64,000 nt of DNA from Populus alba (taxonomy: Eukaryota; Streptophyta; Magnoliopsida; Malpighiales; Salicaceae): contig NC_133287.1 of the NCBI RefSeq assembly GCF_005239225.2, forward strand, positions 16,062,519 through 16,126,518. Reading direction: 5' to 3'. The position numbers were made by a program, and so were the translations under genes. Shown here piece by piece: positions 62,317-64,000 of this stretch; positions within the stretch are counted from its first letter, which is position 1, and each line of letters opens with the position of its first letter. The notes beneath the pieces were generated by a model. The model searched no databases. It was not told the DNA's origin and saw only the letters and a program-made list of their open reading frames with translations.

Positions 62317-64000
62317 CTAGTAGCCTGGGAACACTGGTGGAGGTGGCGATGCATATTGAAATCCGAGGTTTGGTGGAAGGACTATATCTTCATTTGGGGG
62401 TGGTGGAGGAAAAGCACGAGGAGGATAAGGAGATACAGTTGGTGGTGGTGAAGAGAAAATTGGAGGTGGAGGTGATTTGACTAGTCGTGGTGGTGTTGGT
62501 GACTTAACATGTGGTGGTGGAGAGTGTACTAGTGGAGGAGGTAAGTGTACTAGTGGTGGTGGGGGGGATTGAACTGGTGGTGGGGGTGAGTGTATGGGAG
62601 GAGAGGAGGACTGGACTGGTGGAGGGGGTGAGTGAACGGGTGGTGAAGGTGAGTGTACGGGTGGAGGGGGTGATTGGACCGGTGGTGGTGGAGAGTGTAC
62701 AGGAGGAGGGGAGGACTGGACTGGTAGAGGGGGTGAGTGAACGGGTGGTGAAGGTGACTGTACGGGTGGAGGGGGTGAGTGGACCGGTGGTGGTGGAGAG
62801 TGTACAGGTGGAGGGGGTGAGTGGACCGGTGGTGGTGGTGACTGGACCGGTGGTGGAGGAGAGTGTACAGGTGGAGGGGGTGAGTGTACCGGTGGTGGTG
62901 GAGAGTGGACCGGTGGTGGAGGTGACTGGACCGGTGGTGGTGGAGAGTGAACCGGTGGTGGAGGTGACTGGACCGGTGGTGGAGGTGACTGGACCGGTGG
63001 TGGTGGAGAGTGTACCGGTGGTGGAGGTGACTGGACGGGTGGTGGTGGAGAGTGTATTGGTGGTAGTGGTGGTGACTGGACAGGTGGTGGGGGTGACTGG
63101 ACTGGTGGTGGGGGAGAGTGGACCAGTGGTGGGGATGATGATGGAGAGTGAGGGTTTATAATTGGTATTTTTGGTTGTGGTGATGTTTTTGGCGCCTCGG
63201 GTTTTAGTGAGGAGGTTGGTGATGGTGATGATGATGGTGGTGTCTCACCATGTCCACCAGCTCCTGGATTATATTCATCATCAGGCGATGGTGCAGACTT
63301 TGGTGATGGTGATACAGGTATCTTTGATGTTGATGGACTAATAGAGAGTGATGGTGGTGTATCGTGGTGGCCAATGGGTGAGCTACCAAATGAATCAGGT
63401 GATGGTGCAGAATTTGGTGATAATGGTGTCTCGCCATGACCACCAGGTCCTGGATTATATGGATCAGATGATGGGGCAGATGAATTGATTGATGGAGATG
63501 ACGGTAAGGGTATCTTTGGAGTTGATGGCCTAATAGGTTTAATCGGAGTTTGTGGCAACTCATGATCTGGTTTTGGGGATTCTGCTGTTTGAGGGGTGGG
63601 GACCCGTGCTGATGGTGGCGTTGGTGTAGAAGTAGATTTGGGAGGAGATGGAGTTGGTTCATGTTTTGAAGTAGGTGGTGTGGGTTGGGGCTTTGGATGA
63701 GGGTTTGAAGAACCTCCTCCTCCAGCACACTTGTCCTTGCTGCAATCCACAGGTCGGCTCACCACTGGATAACATGTCCTGGCTGACTTCTGCTTTGGCC
63801 TGTCAGACAGGCAATTGCTGGTATCATCCAACACAATGTCTTTCCTTGATGGAGGCACGCAAGCTTGAGCCTCCCCCTTGAAGTAGTTATACGAGAATGT
63901 GAAGTTTGTCAAGCTTGGCAACTTGCAAATGTTCTCAGGCACAAATCCTGTCAGCTTGTTGTCTGCAACATCCAAGAGTTCAACCTTCTTTAGGCCTGCA
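62317..64000 (-). CDS. LRX: Leucine-rich-repeat extensin (LRX/PEX family), 3' part, cut by the window edge
   Basis: LRX/PEX proteins are secreted to the cell wall, where the LRR domain binds RALF peptides and the extensin tail anchors in the wall (family knowledge). The frame is open from the right edge (64000) to a TAG at 62317, leaving about 560 residues. The first 40 or so residues are the end of the LRR domain (VELLDVADNKLTGFVPENIC and FTFSYNYFKGEAQACVPP). The conserved Cys-rich linker follows (NCLSDRPKQKSARTCYPVVS, then PVDCSKDKCAGG). The rest is a Pro/Ser-rich extensin tail. Its first part is irregular (SPPK, SPSP). Its second part is a long run of SPPPPV(H/Q) units, about 62490-63120. 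The tail ends PPVFPGY. No stop or frameshift interrupts it. The long irregular tail favours the pollen PEX subgroup over vegetative LRX, but this is not certain. The N-terminal part lies beyond the window. Confidence 0.94.
   Translation of the reverse strand, partial: AGLKKVELLDVADNKLTGFVPENICKLPSLTNFTFSYNYFKGEAQACVPPSRKDIVLDDTSNCLSDRPKQKSARTCYPVVSRPVDCSKDKCAGGGGSSNPHPKPQPTPPTSKHEPTPSPPKSTSTPTPPSARVPTPQTAESPKPDHELPQTPIKPIRPSTPKIPLPSSPSINSSAPSSDPYNPGPGGHGETPLSPNSAPSPDSFGSSPIGHHDTPPSLSISPSTSKIPVSPSPKSAPSPDDEYNPGAGGHGETPPSSSPSPTSSLKPEAPKTSPQPKIPIINPHSPSSSPPLVHSPPPPVQSPPPPVQSPPLPPIHSPPPPVQSPPPPVHSPPPPVQSPPPPVQSPPPPVHSPPPPVQSPPPPVHSPPPPVHSPPPPVHSPPPPVQSPPPPVHSPPPPVHSPPPPVHSPPPPVQSPSPPVHSPPLPVQSSPPPVHSPPPPVQSPPPPVHSPSPPVHSPPPPVQSSSPPIHSPPPPVQSPPPPLVHLPPPLVHSPPPHVKSPTPPRLVKSPPPPIFSSPPPTVSPYPPRAFPPPPPNEDIVLPPNLGFQYASPPPPVFPGY
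62490..63120 (-). repeat. Minisatellite coding for SPPPPVH/SPPPPVQ extensin units
   Basis: About thirty 21-base units code for SPPPPV followed by H or Q, with occasional SP or LP variants. At the DNA level the units differ by single bases, and neighbouring blocks are very similar, which points to expansion by unequal exchange. Confidence 0.92.

Noticed and set aside
62511..63161. 216-codon plus-strand frame rich in Val, Glu and Gly
   Set aside because: It is the exact antisense of the extensin minisatellite; the composition is a by-product of SPPPPV coding on the other strand.
1..64000. tRNA, rRNA, snoRNA or microRNA genes
   Set aside because: I saw no cloverleaf with A and B boxes and no rRNA segment by eye; a covariance-model scan would be needed to exclude small RNAs.

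Overview
The window is plant nuclear DNA. Five split genes carry GT-AG introns, the intergenic space is very AT-rich, and there are LTR retrotransposons, Helitrons and MITEs. The gene set and the dispersed AT-rich repeats look most like Populus or a close Salicaceae relative; that assignment is inference, because no species marker is present. All five genes lie on the minus strand.

Left part (1-21700) is gene-rich. It holds a first exon of a gene that runs off the left edge (631-744), the 13-exon plastid arginine-pathway gene for N-acetyl-gamma-glutamyl-phosphate reductase (3080-6032, 398 aa deduced), and a very large 37-exon kinesin-12 gene of the phragmoplast-orienting (POK) type (7237-21372, 3014 aa deduced). 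I followed the splice sites of the two complete genes exon by exon and every junction keeps phase. An orphan terminal-exon-like segment sits just beyond the reductase gene (about 2455-2532).

Middle part (21700-38300) has no host gene I can support. It contains a Harbinger-like element with an internal triplication, several AT-rich tandem repeats, and a complete young Ty3/gypsy chromovirus-type retrotransposon (29498-34715, target duplication GAATC). The retrotransposon polyprotein stays in one frame but has four stop codons.

A three-exon 2-oxoglutarate/Fe(II) dioxygenase gene lies at 38320-39697.

The stretch 41800-61560 is a repeat nest. Two blocks of an unusual repeat made of alternating TTGGGTC and GACCCAA motifs (potential hairpin units) flank a decayed Helitron. 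The Helitron keeps recognisable Rep/PIF1-helicase sequence (49254-55159) and an RPA-like single-strand-binding gene (about 45700-47553), both with stops and frameshifts. A 1032-bp PIF/Harbinger-type element with a TAA target duplication is inserted exactly inside the last conserved helicase motif. A roughly 0.94-kb tandem duplication lies upstream of the Rep start.

The right edge (62317-64000) carries the 3' part of a leucine-rich-repeat extensin gene (LRX/PEX family) with a long Ser-Pro-rich wall domain. The host genes have unrelated jobs (amino-acid synthesis, cytokinesis, small-molecule oxidation, cell wall) and no operon-like logic is expected. I saw no convincing tRNA, rRNA or CRISPR, and no clearly new multigene system; the most unusual items are the hairpin-unit repeat and the nested Helitron structure.
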